Assembly: GCA_038146785.1 (NCBI GenBank)
Contig: JAYQSI010000005.1
Location: 62,001 to 126,000, forward strand
Direction of reading: 5' to 3'
Source of the DNA: VMDJ01 sp038146785
GTDB lineage: Bacteria; Pseudomonadota; Gammaproteobacteria; Chromatiales; Chromatiaceae
Length of the DNA: 64,000 nt
Within the stretch, counting starts at the first letter, position 1. Every line of letters begins with the position of its first letter. Position numbers and translations under genes: made by a program. The notes beneath the pieces are model-generated. The model was not told where the DNA came from and did not search any database. It saw only the letters and a list, made by a program, of their open reading frames with translations. Positions 1-9,890 of the stretch are shown one piece after another.

Positions 1-2864
1 AGGGCCCTGAAGACGCTAAACAAACAGTTGCTTACTACACTGGTGCTGCAACAGACCTTAATCGTGCGATTGCTGTACCTGCAGTGACTATTGCTGTCGC
101 TAAAAAGAAAGGTACCAATGGTGTGTCGGTGGCAGAAGATGTCATTGCGCGTGTTGAATCGCTTAAAGGTCGTTTGATTCCTAATGATGTCAACGTCAGC
201 TTGACGCGTAACTACGGTTTATCAGCTAAGCAAAAAGTTAACGACCTTATCTTTAAGCTCTTCATTGCGACTGGCTTTGTTTTCTTATTGGTTTGGGCGG
301 CGTTCCGCGCGCTTAAGCCTGCGATTGTTGTATTGCTGGTTATTCCAGTCGTGCTCTTGTTCACGATTTTGTGTGCATGGCTGTTGGGCTTCACGATTGA
401 CCGGGTGTCGCTGTTCGCCTTGATCTTCTCTATTGGTATCTTGGTTGACGATGCGATCGTGGTGGTCGAAAACATTTATCGCCGATGGCTCGAAGCGAAC
501 TCTGTAGATGCAGAGACCGCGGTTGATGCGGTACGAGAGGTAGGTAACCCAACCATTCTTGCAACCGGTACGGTTATTGGTGCCTTATTACCGATGGGCT
601 TTGTCAGCGGCATGATGGGTCCTTACATGATGCCGATCCCAGTGCTTGGCTCGGTAGCAATGGTTATCTCATTGTTCGCCGCGTTTGTGTTTACCCCATG
701 GTTAGCAATTCACCCTGTGTTTAAGCCAACCTTGAAATACTTGGAAGTGGCTGAGAAGCGCGAGCACAAAGAAGCTGAATGGCTTGATGGTGTGTTCCGT
801 TCGATCTTGATTCCAATGATCGAATACCCATGGAAGGCACGCATGTTCAAGTTGGCCATGTGGGGCGTTTTCTTGGTGATGTGCTCCTTCTTCTACTTCA
901 AGTGGGTAGCGGTAAAGATGCTGCCACTCGATAACAAGCCAGAGTTTTCGGTAGTTCTCGATATGCCAGAAGGTTCTGCCTTGGCGGTCACGGGTAACCA
1001 AGCACACCGCATTGCGGATAAGTTGCGTCGCATGCCGGAAGTGCGCGATGCGCAGATTTATGTCGGCACGGCTAAGCCGTTCGACTTTAACGGCATGGTG
1101 CGTCACTACTACCTTCGTCAACAACCATGGCAAGCTGAGATTCAGCTGCAGTTGTTAGACAAGCGTGAGCGTAAGCGTTCTTCGCACGAGATTGCGGTTG
1201 ATGCACGTGCCCAGGTAAAAGAATTACTCGTTGGTACGGGTGCTAAGTTCTCAGTGGTTGAGATGCCGCCTGGTCCGCCAGTACTTCAATCAGTTGTTGC
1301 TGAAGTCTATGGTCCTGATGCTCAAACACGTCGCCAGGTAGCTGCAGACTTAACCGAGATTTTCTCAAAGACAGAAAGCTTGGTTGACGTTGATAACTAC
1401 ATGCGCGAGCCATACGACTATTGGCACTTTGTGATCGAAACTGAAAAAGCGCAGCGTCGTGGTATTTCAGTTCAAGATATTAATCGTGAGCTTGCGATGG
1501 CTTTGGGTGGTTATGTTCTCGGCGATGTGAAGCAACGCGCCGGTCATGAGCCTGTGAATATCGTGGTTCAAATCCCTATGGCAGAACGCTCAAATGTTTC
1601 TCGTTTGGGTGACATTTTGGTCGGAACACCTAAAGGCTCTAGCGTTCCTTTGCGCGAGCTTGGTCACTTTGAGCTGCGCGAAGAAGATCACTTGATTCAC
1701 CATAAAGATTTGCGTGCGGTTGAGTATGTTGTTGGTGATGTAGGTGGCAAGCTTGCTGCGCCTATCTATGGCATGTTCCAAGTGCAAGACAAGTTAATGG
1801 AAGTGGGTTGTCAGACCCCGGATGGTCATTCTTTGTGTGACAACATCAACTGGACAGCGCCACCTGAGGATGACTCTAGGTCAGGTATTCAATGGGCAGG
1901 TGAGTGGACGGTTACCTACGAGACCTTCCGTGACATGGGTATGGCCTTTGGTGCAGCCCTTGTATTGATCTACATTCTGGTGGTGTGGGAGTTTGGTAAC
2001 TTCCGTATTCCTGCATTGATCATGGCGCCAATTCCGTTGACCTTGCTCGGTATCATTCCGGCGCACTTGCTCTTCTTCCAGATGGGCTGGGGTGGTGAGT
2101 TCACCGCAACCTCCATGATCGGTTGGATTGCCTTGGCCGGTATCATCGTACGTAACTCAATTTTGCTAGTGGACTTCTCGGTGCACTTGATTCGTCAAGG
2201 AACACCGGTGGTAGAGGCGGTTATTACGTCGTGTAAGACGCGTACTCGTCCGATTGTGATCACCGCATTGGCCTTGGTTGCCGGTTCATCCGTTATCTTC
2301 TTCGACCCAATCTTCCAAGGTATGGCGATATCGCTTGCTTCGGGTGTGTTGGTATCGACGGTGTTGACCCTGATTGTGATTCCTTTGGGTTGTGTGCAGG
2401 CCGCTGACTCCTTATGCGAAGTGGCGGGCGTTGATTGCCAAGAGAAAAACTTGCTGCCATCACAAACCAAAGGTCAAAACTCAGCACCAGGTGCTGCGTC
2501 GTCTGGTACACCATTGTTAATGAAGCTTTGGTCAGGCTTGATGTCGATTATCTTTGCGGTGATTGGCATCGTGACTTGGATCTTAGGTTTGTTTAAGCGC
2601 AAGCCAAGTTCACCGCCGCCTGCGCCAAGCCCAACGTCGGCACCTGTAACATCGCCTGCGGCACCTGCGAGTGACTCGGTGGCTGAGCCAACTGTTAGTA
2701 CGGCGCCAACGTCGAATGACATGTCAGGAAGTCGATTCGGCAGCCGCTTGGATACACCCAAAAAGCGTCCAGTAGATGAGTCTGCTGAGGCGGAAGATGA
2801 TGCAGATCAGCCTGCGCGCTCTTCGTATCGTCGCGGTATTCGTTTGAAGTCTGACGAAGACTAA
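1..2864 (+). CDS. RND-family efflux transporter permease, 5' end outside window
   Basis: This is the C-terminal part of an AcrB-type inner-membrane RND exporter, which extrudes substrates using the proton gradient. The frame is open from the first base, so the gene starts upstream; the GTG at 84 is an internal codon. Visible are the end of the first periplasmic domain, a run of membrane segments (about nt 250-480), and the proton-relay Asp-Asp pair in GILVDDAIVVVEN (about nt 447-452). A second periplasmic domain and the second six-helix bundle (about nt 1920-2400) follow. The C-terminus is unusual: a Cys-containing loop, one extra hydrophobic helix (about nt 2545-2600) and a Pro/Ala/Ser-rich then acidic tail. 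The substrate cannot be read. The gene is followed by secreted and membrane genes on the same strand, perhaps one functional group. Identity is sure at family level. Confidence 0.9.
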   Translation, partial: GPEDAKQTVAYYTGAATDLNRAIAVPAVTIAVAKKKGTNGVSVAEDVIARVESLKGRLIPNDVNVSLTRNYGLSAKQKVNDLIFKLFIATGFVFLLVWAAFRALKPAIVVLLVIPVVLLFTILCAWLLGFTIDRVSLFALIFSIGILVDDAIVVVENIYRRWLEANSVDAETAVDAVREVGNPTILATGTVIGALLPMGFVSGMMGPYMMPIPVLGSVAMVISLFAAFVFTPWLAIHPVFKPTLKYLEVAEKREHKEAEWLDGVFRSILIPMIEYPWKARMFKLAMWGVFLVMCSFFYFKWVAVKMLPLDNKPEFSVVLDMPEGSALAVTGNQAHRIADKLRRMPEVRDAQIYVGTAKPFDFNGMVRHYYLRQQPWQAEIQLQLLDKRERKRSSHEIAVDARAQVKELLVGTGAKFSVVEMPPGPPVLQSVVAEVYGPDAQTRRQVAADLTEIFSKTESLVDVDNYMREPYDYWHFVIETEKAQRRGISVQDINRELAMALGGYVLGDVKQRAGHEPVNIVVQIPMAERSNVSRLGDILVGTPKGSSVPLRELGHFELREEDHLIHHKDLRAVEYVVGDVGGKLAAPIYGMFQVQDKLMEVGCQTPDGHSLCDNINWTAPPEDDSRSGIQWAGEWTVTYETFRDMGMAFGAALVLIYILVVWEFGNFRIPALIMAPIPLTLLGIIPAHLLFFQMGWGGEFTATSMIGWIALAGIIVRNSILLVDFSVHLIRQGTPVVEAVITSCKTRTRPIVITALALVAGSSVIFFDPIFQGMAISLASGVLVSTVLTLIVIPLGCVQAADSLCEVAGVDCQEKNLLPSQTKGQNSAPGAASSGTPLLMKLWSGLMSIIFAVIGIVTWILGLFKRKPSSPPPAPSPTSAPVTSPAAPASDSVAEPTVSTAPTSNDMSGSRFGSRLDTPKKRPVDESAEAEDDADQPARSSYRRGIRLKSDED

Positions 2865-2941
2865 TTTTTGAGAACTTAGGGCATTTGCCAAGTGCGAATG
2901 ACCCTGGGTTCAGGTTACAATTTATTCAAGAACTCACGGCA

Positions 2942-3460
2942 GTGAACACTGCAAGGGTAATTGATCTGAAAAGACGTCCGCTGACGCTGTTGGTACTGAC
3001 TCTTTTTGGTGTTTCGAGCTTGCTCAGCGCCAATTGGTGGCCTTATTCACAGCCAAAAAGTGGACGTTCGTTTGTAGAGCTCCGGCCAACCAGTCCAAAA
3101 GCTGAGCAGCCGATAAAGCAATACAACACCGCTTCACAATGGCGTCCGACTCAACGTGCATTTGTGCAGCCATCACCAATCTATCCACGCAACGAGCGAC
3201 AGGCTCAGATGCGACCCATAGACAGTGATGAAACATTGATTATGCCGCCGGCTGATCCTCGTTTAATTACGCGGGCGCCAGAGCATTCACAATTTCGACC
3301 TTTGGGACGCTCTCAACAAGAACGTTCTTGGGTAACGCCGAATACGGTAGGACAAGCGCAGCCAACGCGGCCAGTGTATGTACCGGTTCCGGTATGGATT
3401 TATCCAGCATCACCTTATGTGATGCCGATGATGCCAACCCCTTATTGGGGCCGTTGGTGA
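2942..3460 (+). CDS. Secreted Pro-rich protein with W/F-R-P motifs, unknown function
   Basis: I do not recognise a named domain. Starting at the GTG at 2942 gives a 172-residue protein with a basic N-terminus (DLKRRP) and a hydrophobic stretch ending near LLSA, a plausible signal peptide. A TTG start at 2885 would add 19 residues but buries that signal. The mature part is rich in Pro, Gln, Arg and Ser and contains QWRPT and QFRPLG, the same W/F-R-P motif that repeats in the next gene. The end is rich in Pro, Tyr, Val and Met. It lies 77 bases after the RND gene and 47 bases before its apparent relative, so the three may be cotranscribed. Export and kinship with the next gene are inferred from sequence; function is unknown. 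Confidence 0.65.
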   Translation: MNTARVIDLKRRPLTLLVLTLFGVSSLLSANWWPYSQPKSGRSFVELRPTSPKAEQPIKQYNTASQWRPTQRAFVQPSPIYPRNERQAQMRPIDSDETLIMPPADPRLITRAPEHSQFRPLGRSQQERSWVTPNTVGQAQPTRPVYVPVPVWIYPASPYVMPMMPTPYWGRW

Positions 3461-3507
3461 AGTAGTAAATAGGCCTTTGGGCTGGATTGAAGAATTAGAG
3501 GGCACAC

Positions 3508-4332
3508 ATGTCTCACCGCTGGTTTAAGCCAACTTTGATTTCGATGATCGTTGTTAGTATCCCGATGCAAGTGGCATTGGCTTATGGTCCTCAGTGGCGT
3601 CCATCAGGCATTAACCTACAACAACAGATGCCTCAGCAGTTACCACGTGTTGCACCGATCAATCGTGGTTTCCGTCCGATTGAACAAACGATGGTGGCAC
3701 AGGCTAACCAAGCACCAACATGGCAGCCAGTAGCGCCGCGTTACGCACCAGTAGCTTCACCTCAACCTGCCTTCACCCAGCAATTTGGTTGGCGCCCAGC
3801 GGCAAAGCCGTTCTTGGTGCCAAAACAAGCGCCGACTATGGCGATGCGTAAGCCAGAGCAGCCAAAGTTCACCTCAGCGTATTGGGGTATGGCAGAAAAG
3901 GTACTTCCTAATGAGAATAAGCCTGCAGTGACTGCCTACCGTTGGCGCCCAGAATCTGAGCCAGCGACGTCGGGTTTGATTGCACGTCAGCAAGCTGAGC
4001 CGGCTCCAATGATGCCGCAGCCTAGTTATGCGCCTCAGTCTTACTACCCAATGCCTCAAATGGGTTATGCGATGCCGTATGTGCCACAGCCGTACATGGC
4101 TAATCAGCCGCAACCTCGCATGCACATGGCTCCGCCACCACCGCCGGTATTTCCACCGCAGTTCCCTGTGGCACCTCAGCAATTCATGCCGTTCGCTATT
4201 CAGCCAGCAATCCCATTGCCTCAGCCTCACTGGAGCATGATGGATCCTATGTTTGGCCGTATGCCGCGCTTTGGTCGTCAGACGATCCGTCCGGTGATTC
4301 CGCCAATGACGCGTGATTACGCGGCCCGCTAA
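3508..4332 (+). CDS. Secreted Pro/Gln/Met-rich protein with repeated WRP/FRP motifs
   Basis: A 274-residue protein with a clear signal peptide (hydrophobic core at residues 8-24, cleavage probably after VALA). The rest is low complexity, rich in Pro, Gln, Met, Tyr and Ala. It has a loosely spaced motif: QWRPSG, GFRPIE, GWRPAAKP and YRWRPESEP, plus WQP. No enzyme motif is visible. The C-terminal half has Met-Pro-Gln-Tyr stretches and a Pro run near residue 210. Composition and motif resemble the preceding secreted protein, suggesting a duplicated pair. Exported low-complexity Tyr/Pro/Met-rich proteins in sulfur oxidisers include sulfur-globule envelope proteins, but assignment here is inference. 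Start ATG 3508 is preceded by GAGGG about eight bases upstream. Confidence 0.75.
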   Translation: MSHRWFKPTLISMIVVSIPMQVALAYGPQWRPSGINLQQQMPQQLPRVAPINRGFRPIEQTMVAQANQAPTWQPVAPRYAPVASPQPAFTQQFGWRPAAKPFLVPKQAPTMAMRKPEQPKFTSAYWGMAEKVLPNENKPAVTAYRWRPESEPATSGLIARQQAEPAPMMPQPSYAPQSYYPMPQMGYAMPYVPQPYMANQPQPRMHMAPPPPPVFPPQFPVAPQQFMPFAIQPAIPLPQPHWSMMDPMFGRMPRFGRQTIRPVIPPMTRDYAAR

Positions 4333-4452
4333 GCCAGTAAACCTCTAGCATTACCTGATTTCTGGCCATTAAGTGCCTGATTTAAAATGATGCCCCATTA
4401 GATCTATTGTGCTAGTGTTATCCCTAATAAGCCCCTCAAACTAGAAGTATTT

Positions 4453-4926
4453 ATGTCAGAACAGAATCAAAAGCCGGAAGAATCAGCTGTAACAGATGAT
4501 ATCTCTCGTCTAGCGTGCGCACTCGAAGCGGACCAATTGCGTTCAGAATTGAGCCAGAAGCGTTGGGAATTGATTATCTATCCTTCTTTGTTCGCTTTTG
4601 TCTTGCTGGCCTTGTACGGCTTCTATTTGGTCTACAACCTGCAAAAAGACGTGCATTACTTGGCGATCAGTGTTGATTCCAATATGACCACCTTGGCGAG
4701 CAATATGCAGAATATCTCGCAGAACATGGGTCAGTTAACCAGCAATGTTCGCGCGATGACGGTTAGTCTCGATAGCATTGATAAGAAAGTGGGTACATTG
4801 GAGCCCATGCTGACCAATATGACCAACCTGACTCAGGCGGCGCAGGGTATGAATATCAATATGCACCGTATGAATCGCGATATTGGTCGTCCAATGCGCA
4901 TGATGAATACGTTCATGCCTTGGTAA
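4453..4926 (+). CDS. Single-pass membrane protein with Met/Asn-rich periplasmic helix
   Basis: No family is recognised with certainty. The 157-residue protein has a hydrophilic N-terminus (1-38), one strong membrane segment (about 40-63), then a long probably helical, heptad-like region with recurring N-M and N-hydrophobic patterns (SNMTT, SNMQN, QNMGQ, TNMTN), ending in RPMRMMNTFMPW. It looks like a membrane-anchored coiled coil facing the periplasm. It follows the two secreted FRP proteins on the same strand after 120 bases. A strong bidirectional terminator sits 15 bases after the stop. A structural or scaffold role beside the RND exporter is only a guess. Confidence 0.7.
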   Translation: MSEQNQKPEESAVTDDISRLACALEADQLRSELSQKRWELIIYPSLFAFVLLALYGFYLVYNLQKDVHYLAISVDSNMTTLASNMQNISQNMGQLTSNVRAMTVSLDSIDKKVGTLEPMLTNMTNLTQAAQGMNINMHRMNRDIGRPMRMMNTFMPW

Positions 4927-4943
4927 AAAGCCTTTCAAGAAAA

Positions 4944-4968
4944 AGCCGCTCAAATGAGCGGCTTTTTT
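4944..4968. terminator. Bidirectional intrinsic terminator
   Basis: A nine-base stem (4944-4952 with 4955-4963) is flanked by A-run and T-run, so it can stop transcription both of the membrane protein gene on the plus strand and of the Hsp20 gene on the minus strand. Confidence 0.85.
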
Positions 4969-5068
4969 GTGCCTGAAATAAATCCCCCTCAGCTCGTTAG
5001 AGCCAAGGGGTTGCGGAGAGGAGATCTATCCAGACACAGAATAGACCGCCTTACAGAGAGAAAGTTTC

Positions 5069-5524
5069 TTAGGCCGCGTTAGCTTGCTCATTCTCGAGTG
5101 CTGCTTGAGCGGTTTTGATCTCGATGCGACGTGGCTTCATTGCTTCTGGAATCTCGCGAACCAATTCGATGTGTAACAAGCCATCTTTCACTTCTGCACC
5201 AGTGACGCGGACATGGTCAGCAAGTTGGTAGGTGCGTTCGAAGCTGCGGTTTGCAATGCCTTGATGCAGGTATTTACGCTCAACGCCATCTTGGCTTTTG
5301 TCGCCAGTGACTTTGAGTTTGCCGTCATTAACTTCAATTTCTAACTCTTCAGTTGAGAAGCCAGCAACAGCCATGGTGATTCGGTAATCGTTATCGCTTA
5401 CCAGTTCGATATTGTAGGGAGGGAAGTTTGAACCCTCGTGACGACGAGCACTTTCTAGCGCATCAGTCAGACGATCGAAACCAACAGCGGTACGGAAAAG
5501 GGGTGAAAAATCAAAAGTTGTCAT
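5069..5524 (-). CDS. ibpA: Small heat shock protein, Hsp20/IbpA family
   Basis: A 151-residue ATP-independent holdase that binds unfolding proteins in the cytoplasm and hands them to DnaK/ClpB. The N-terminus (FDFSPLFRTAVGFDRL) and the alpha-crystallin domain (about residues 35-130, including RSFERTYQL and GLLHIEL) match the IbpA branch. The C-terminal tail carries the I-x-I oligomerisation motif (RRIEIK). AGAGGA lies about seven bases before the ATG. A sigma-32 promoter lies about 85 bases upstream (separate entry), and the 5' leader can form a small CGGTG/CACCG hairpin. It is a lone copy here, without a paired ibpB. Confidence 0.93.
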   Translation of the reverse strand: MTTFDFSPLFRTAVGFDRLTDALESARRHEGSNFPPYNIELVSDNDYRITMAVAGFSTEELEIEVNDGKLKVTGDKSQDGVERKYLHQGIANRSFERTYQLADHVRVTGAEVKDGLLHIELVREIPEAMKPRRIEIKTAQAALENEQANAA

Positions 5525-5607
5525 GTGAATGTCCTCTTAAAGCAACAGTTCGAAAAATCGGTGCGAATAAGCCACCGAGTAAGACCCAATATGGCGTCTT
5601 AATTAAG

Positions 5608-5635
5608 AAATGGGGTGCTTTAAAAGGATTTCAAG
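5608..5635 (-). promoter_or_regulatory. Sigma-32 heat shock promoter for hsp20
   Basis: Read on the minus strand, CTTGAAA (5629-5635), a 13-base spacer and CCCCATTT (5608-5615) match the sigma-32 consensus almost exactly. Transcription would begin near 5600, giving a leader of about 75 bases before the hsp20 ATG at 5524. The position and the downstream gene make this a confident call. Confidence 0.9.
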
Positions 5636-5643
5636 GGGTGGTG

Positions 5644-5883
5644 TTAACTGAGCCAACGCACGAGATAGTAGATGCGCTGACTTTCAGACGAAACCGAAGG
5701 CCCATAGACAATGGCAGGGTGGAGGTTTTTGGCTTCGTTTGCACCGGCGTGTGCATCTTCAATCGATTCAACAATGGTCACACATCCCTCAGGAAAGCGC
5801 TTACGCCCTTTGCGCGGTGTTTTGATCAATGCTGCACGTTCTTGCAGCGATTTCGATTCGGGATCAACGATTACCTGTACCAT
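5644..5883 (-). CDS. Small conserved-looking hypothetical protein, 79 aa
   Basis: I do not recognise the function. Starting at the ATG at 5881-5883 the protein begins MVQVIVDPES, has a basic stretch (KTPRKGRKRFPEG) and ends in an aromatic YYLVRWLS. An in-frame TTG at 5925 would add 14 residues. No signal peptide or membrane segment is seen. It is divergent from pdxH (start 5945), and its stop lies only nine bases upstream of the sigma-32 promoter of hsp20. Composition and dense conserved-type residues suggest a real gene rather than a shadow; the ribosome site is weak. Confidence 0.6.
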   Translation of the reverse strand: MVQVIVDPESKSLQERAALIKTPRKGRKRFPEGCVTIVESIEDAHAGANEAKNLHPAIVYGPSVSSESQRIYYLVRWLS

Positions 5884-5944
5884 AATGCTGAGTGTACTGA
5901 GCCGCGCTGTGTTTAGCGAGGTCAATTCAATAAGAGAGCATCAC

Positions 5945-6580
5945 ATGGATATAGCGGATATTCGTCGAGAGTTTCAATACGCAGGTTTGTCGCGTGACGA
6001 TCTGAATGAAAACCCGATTGAACAATTTGAGAAATGGTTTGTGGATGCGCGCGATGCGAACTTAGATAACCCGAATGCCTTGAGTTTGGCAACGGTGAAT
6101 GAGGATGGCTCACCTTCCTTGCGTACTGTGTTGCTCAAAGCCTTTGATGAAAAAGGCTTTGTCTTTTTTACCAACTACGGCAGCCGTAAGGCGCATGACT
6201 TAGATCGTAATCCAAAGTCCGCCATGTTATTTCACTGGTTGGAATTGGATCGCCAAGTGAAAATTCAGGGTAATGTGAGTCGTATCAGTACAGCTGAATC
6301 ATTGGCGTACTTCACCTCACGCCCACGTGGTAGTCAGATTGGCGCATGGACCTCTCAACAAAGCTCACCCATTGGTTCACGTACCTTGTTGGTACAAGCG
6401 TTTGAATCGATGAAAAAGAAGTTTGCTGAAGGTGAAATACCTCTGCCGGATTTTTGGGGTGGTTACCGTTTAGAGCCGTCAGTGATTGAGTTTTGGCAGG
6501 GCCGTGAAAATCGTCTGCATGATCGCTTTGAGTTTCGTCGCCAAGGTGACGCATGGGATATTCAGCGCCTACAACCTTAG
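5945..6580 (+). CDS. pdxH: Pyridoxine/pyridoxamine 5'-phosphate oxidase
   Basis: PdxH uses FMN and oxygen to make pyridoxal 5'-phosphate. The 211-residue protein from ATG 5945 (AAGAGAG upstream) shows the family hallmarks: RTVLLKAFDEKGFVFFTN, GSRKAHDL, SRPRGSQIGAW, DFWGGYR, and the C-terminal EFWQGRENRLHDR that binds FMN and substrate. The open frame extends further upstream to 5711, but that part overlaps the divergent small gene and does not match the family. It is convergent with the AddA-like gene, whose stop overlaps by four bases. Confidence 0.96.
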   Translation: MDIADIRREFQYAGLSRDDLNENPIEQFEKWFVDARDANLDNPNALSLATVNEDGSPSLRTVLLKAFDEKGFVFFTNYGSRKAHDLDRNPKSAMLFHWLELDRQVKIQGNVSRISTAESLAYFTSRPRGSQIGAWTSQQSSPIGSRTLLVQAFESMKKKFAEGEIPLPDFWGGYRLEPSVIEFWQGRENRLHDRFEFRRQGDAWDIQRLQP

Positions 6581-9500
6581 TTGGTGTAATCCCAGCTCTC
6601 CAAATGCTGCATCAATGGGAAGTAGAGCGCTAACTTTATCGGGCGTGGGTCAAACTCACTGACTAAGCGCGCATAGTTTTCCAGTTGTTCACGATAATGT
6701 TCTCGTTCTTGCGTTAAAAATGCAGGCAGATCGTTTTGTATATCTTCACTGGTTTTGTAATCCACAATCCAGCGTACGCCATCATCAACAAAGGTACGGT
6801 CAATAATAAAGTGTTCGATATTGTCAGCGAGTCGACTTAAGGCAAGCTCACTCTGTGCTTCTGCATGCGAACTTAAAATCCATTGTCCTGTTTTGTCATT
6901 GAGTGTTTGCTGTAATGCTCGTTGTGCCTGAGTTACCGATCTATCAAGTTCTGTATCACTCACCCCTAAATGCATCAGGCCTGTGCGCAATGCTCCCGCT
7001 AACGCATCAATGCGGGATGCCGGCCATTGCTCTACACCTTCATGGCTGATCCGTTCTAGGTAGCGATGAACCAAGGTGCCAATGTGACGCGCTGCATTGT
7101 CATTCCATTCAATATCGCTACGCTGCGCTTGGCTTGTCTGGGTTGAACTTGCAAGTTGCTCTGGAGCAGTAAAAGTCCAGTCGCTCGATAAGCATTGTTC
7201 TTGATAGCTGTTCTGAGCACTTTCTTCAGGTGCTTCAGGATGGTGAATAACGGTGTCTGCAATCGATGACCAGAGGCGGTGCATCAGGCTGCTTTTATTC
7301 GGTGTTTTGAGCTCATCAGTTTTAGGGTCTATTTCGCCTTTGCCACACAGAATCAATTGATCCTTGGCGCGGGTCGCTGCGACATATAAAAGACGTGCAA
7401 TCTCATGCTGATCTTTTTGCTTATTTAAGCTGTTGATGTAGCTGGCTATGGGTTCTTTGTCTGATTCATAGGCGGCAATAGGCGCGAGCAGTAGCTGTTC
7501 TGACTTGCTCTCATCGAGGCGTTGTTGCCAAACGAGTAATTCATGACGATCTTTACCCGGTTGTCGAGTCAGCCCTGGAAGGATGACGAGATCAAACTCA
7601 AGACCCTTAGCGCCATGCATGGTCATCAACTGCACAGGGTTGCTATCGCTCGCTACCGTTTGCGAATAAAGCGAATCGAGCTTGTTATCCAGTTGAGCAA
7701 AATCAAGCAGTCCATCGGTGTCACTCAGTGATTCGATCAACTCAAAGTAATCCCGTGCATCTTGGCGATCGGTATTGCTTGCTAGCGTTAAGCCGCCAAG
7801 CAGTGTCCAAATAGCCTCAAGTGTTTGGCGCAAGCTGCGTGTTGGACGATAAGGTAGGTGTGGGGAAAGAATGGTCTCAAGATGGGCAAGGCGTTGTTGA
7901 CCATCGTCGCTGAGTTGCTTGCGCGTCTGATCGCGACGCATCTGTGTAAACAGCGTGTCGTTGCTGTAGCTTTCAGCGATTAGGGCAATGTCTTTGATGT
8001 GCATTCCAACAAGCGGCGATCGCAAAAGCGATAACCAAGCTAAGCGATCAGCAGGATGCAGTAGGGCGCGAGTGAGGCTGCGAAGATCCATCACGGTGGC
8101 GCGATGAATCAGTGCTTCAATCTTATTAGCTTGCACTGGTATGTCAGCAAGCTTCAGTGATTCCACAATCAGATCGAGATGACGGCGAGATCGAGCCAGT
8201 AACGCGATGCTGTTATCCGGATGGGTCTCACGGTATGACTGAATCTTTTGTGTGATGAAAGCGGCTTCAGCCTCTGCGTAATAAGTTGCATCAAAGGTAT
8301 GTGTGTGAACGCTGATCTCATGACTTGCAGGATGCGCGGCAACTGATGGCGAGTAACTGACAGCGCCTTCATTGCGATCATCATAAGTCGGGAATACCTT
8401 GGCGAAGGTGTGATTGACCCAGTCGATGATGCCGCCTTGAGAGCGGAAGTTCATGCTCAAGGTTAGCCGCTCCAATGAGATGTCACCTAATCCGTGATCT
8501 TGGGTTTGCAGGAACAAGCCAACCTCGGCTTGGCGGAAACGGTAAATCGACTGCATGGGGTCGCCGACAATGAATAGCGTGCGACCATCGTTGGGTAACC
8601 ATCCGGTGGTGAGTTTTTTGATTAGTTTGTATTGAGAGCTCGAGGTATCTTGGAATTCATCTATCAGTAAATGTTGAACTTGGTAATCCAAGCTCAGTGC
8701 CAGATCAGTGGGTGACTCTTCATCACCGAGTGCTTGTAATGCGCGTATCTGGATCTCGGCAAAGTCGACCTCATGATGTTGTGCAAACACATCCTGTAAC
8801 TTTCTGACAGCGAAGTTAAGGCAATGCAGTAGATCAATGAGGATGGCTGTTTGATCGTCCTTGTAGTTATCTTGAGGCATGCTGCGCACTTCATCTAAGC
8901 GCTCTAGTAGGGCTGTGTCGCTAGCGAGCTTGTCGATAATCGCTACAAGTTCTTCCTTTCTTGTTTTTTCTCTGGGGGGAAGCCCATCTTGACGTTGATG
9001 CCTCCCTTTTTGCGTGCAGTACCGTTTTTGGTCAGCACCATTTCGGCAATGCCGCACCATTTCGCAAGATCGTTTCGAGATGCTTCAGGTAACGCCGCAT
9101 CATTGATGAAAGCGTGTTGTGGCAAAGAGGGATCGTTTAGGTTGTTGGCAGCAAAGTGCGTTAGCTCACACAGTGCATCAAGGTCATGAGTGTCGAACAG
9201 TGAATGAAGTGTGCTGAGTTTGGAGTTGAGTACATCCTCAAGGGTATGCTCAATCGAAAAGATCTTATCGGGCTCTAAGATATTGAGCCATTGGTCGCGT
9301 CGCGCCAGCATGCTGACAAGTAATTCACTGGCGAGTGACCAACGGTTATCGAGGTGCGACAACACCCCTTGGATATGAATGCCTGTGTCAGGGTCATCAA
9401 GGCTGCTGAGAGTGGCTTTCGCAGCTTCTTCATAAAGTGGTCCAGCATTCTCTGTCACACCGGGTTGCGCGCCGGTGGTCGATAGCACGGGCATTTGACG

Positions 9501-9890
9501 CGTTAACTCGGCCGCTAAGCTATCAAAGGTTTGAATGCGTAAGCGATTAGGATTGCGTTGTATGTCCCATTGATGCGCATCGTCATTAGTTAAAGCGGCA
9601 CTAGCGAGCTGCCAGGTGGTTAACTTGTGCGCTTCGCTTGGCTTGTCACCTCGGGCAGATTCAAGTGCTTTCAAGATACGCGCACGCATCTCAGCGGCGG
9701 CCTTGCGGGTAAAGGTAATGGCGATGATCTCTTCAGGCGCTTTAACCTGCGCAAGAAGCATCAAGTATCGCTGTGTGAGTAACTCGGTCTTACCGGAACC
9801 TGCAGGTGCTTGAACAATAAAAGATCGATTTGGTTGAAGAGCATTCGATCGTGCAGCGGCATCATGAATCTGCATCATCGACCTCCTCAT
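6577..9890 (-). CDS. AddA/RecB-like UvrD helicase-nuclease, frameshifted
   Basis: A superfamily 1A helicase with a C-terminal nuclease, resembling AddA/RecB proteins that process double-strand breaks. The reading is split at about 8970-8980: 9890-8943 carries the N-terminus, and the rest runs to 6577 in another frame. One added base restores a continuous frame of about 1104 codons. The junction is a six-base G run next to a six-base T run on the plus strand, so a homopolymer loss is likely. Motifs in order: Walker A APAGSGKT, FTRKAAAEM, DEFQDTSS, GDPMQSIYRFR, MHGAKGLEFD, YVAATRAKDQL, then nuclease motif VDYKTSED. The start overlaps the AddB-like gene by up to 29 bases, suggesting translational coupling. 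Confidence 0.85.
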
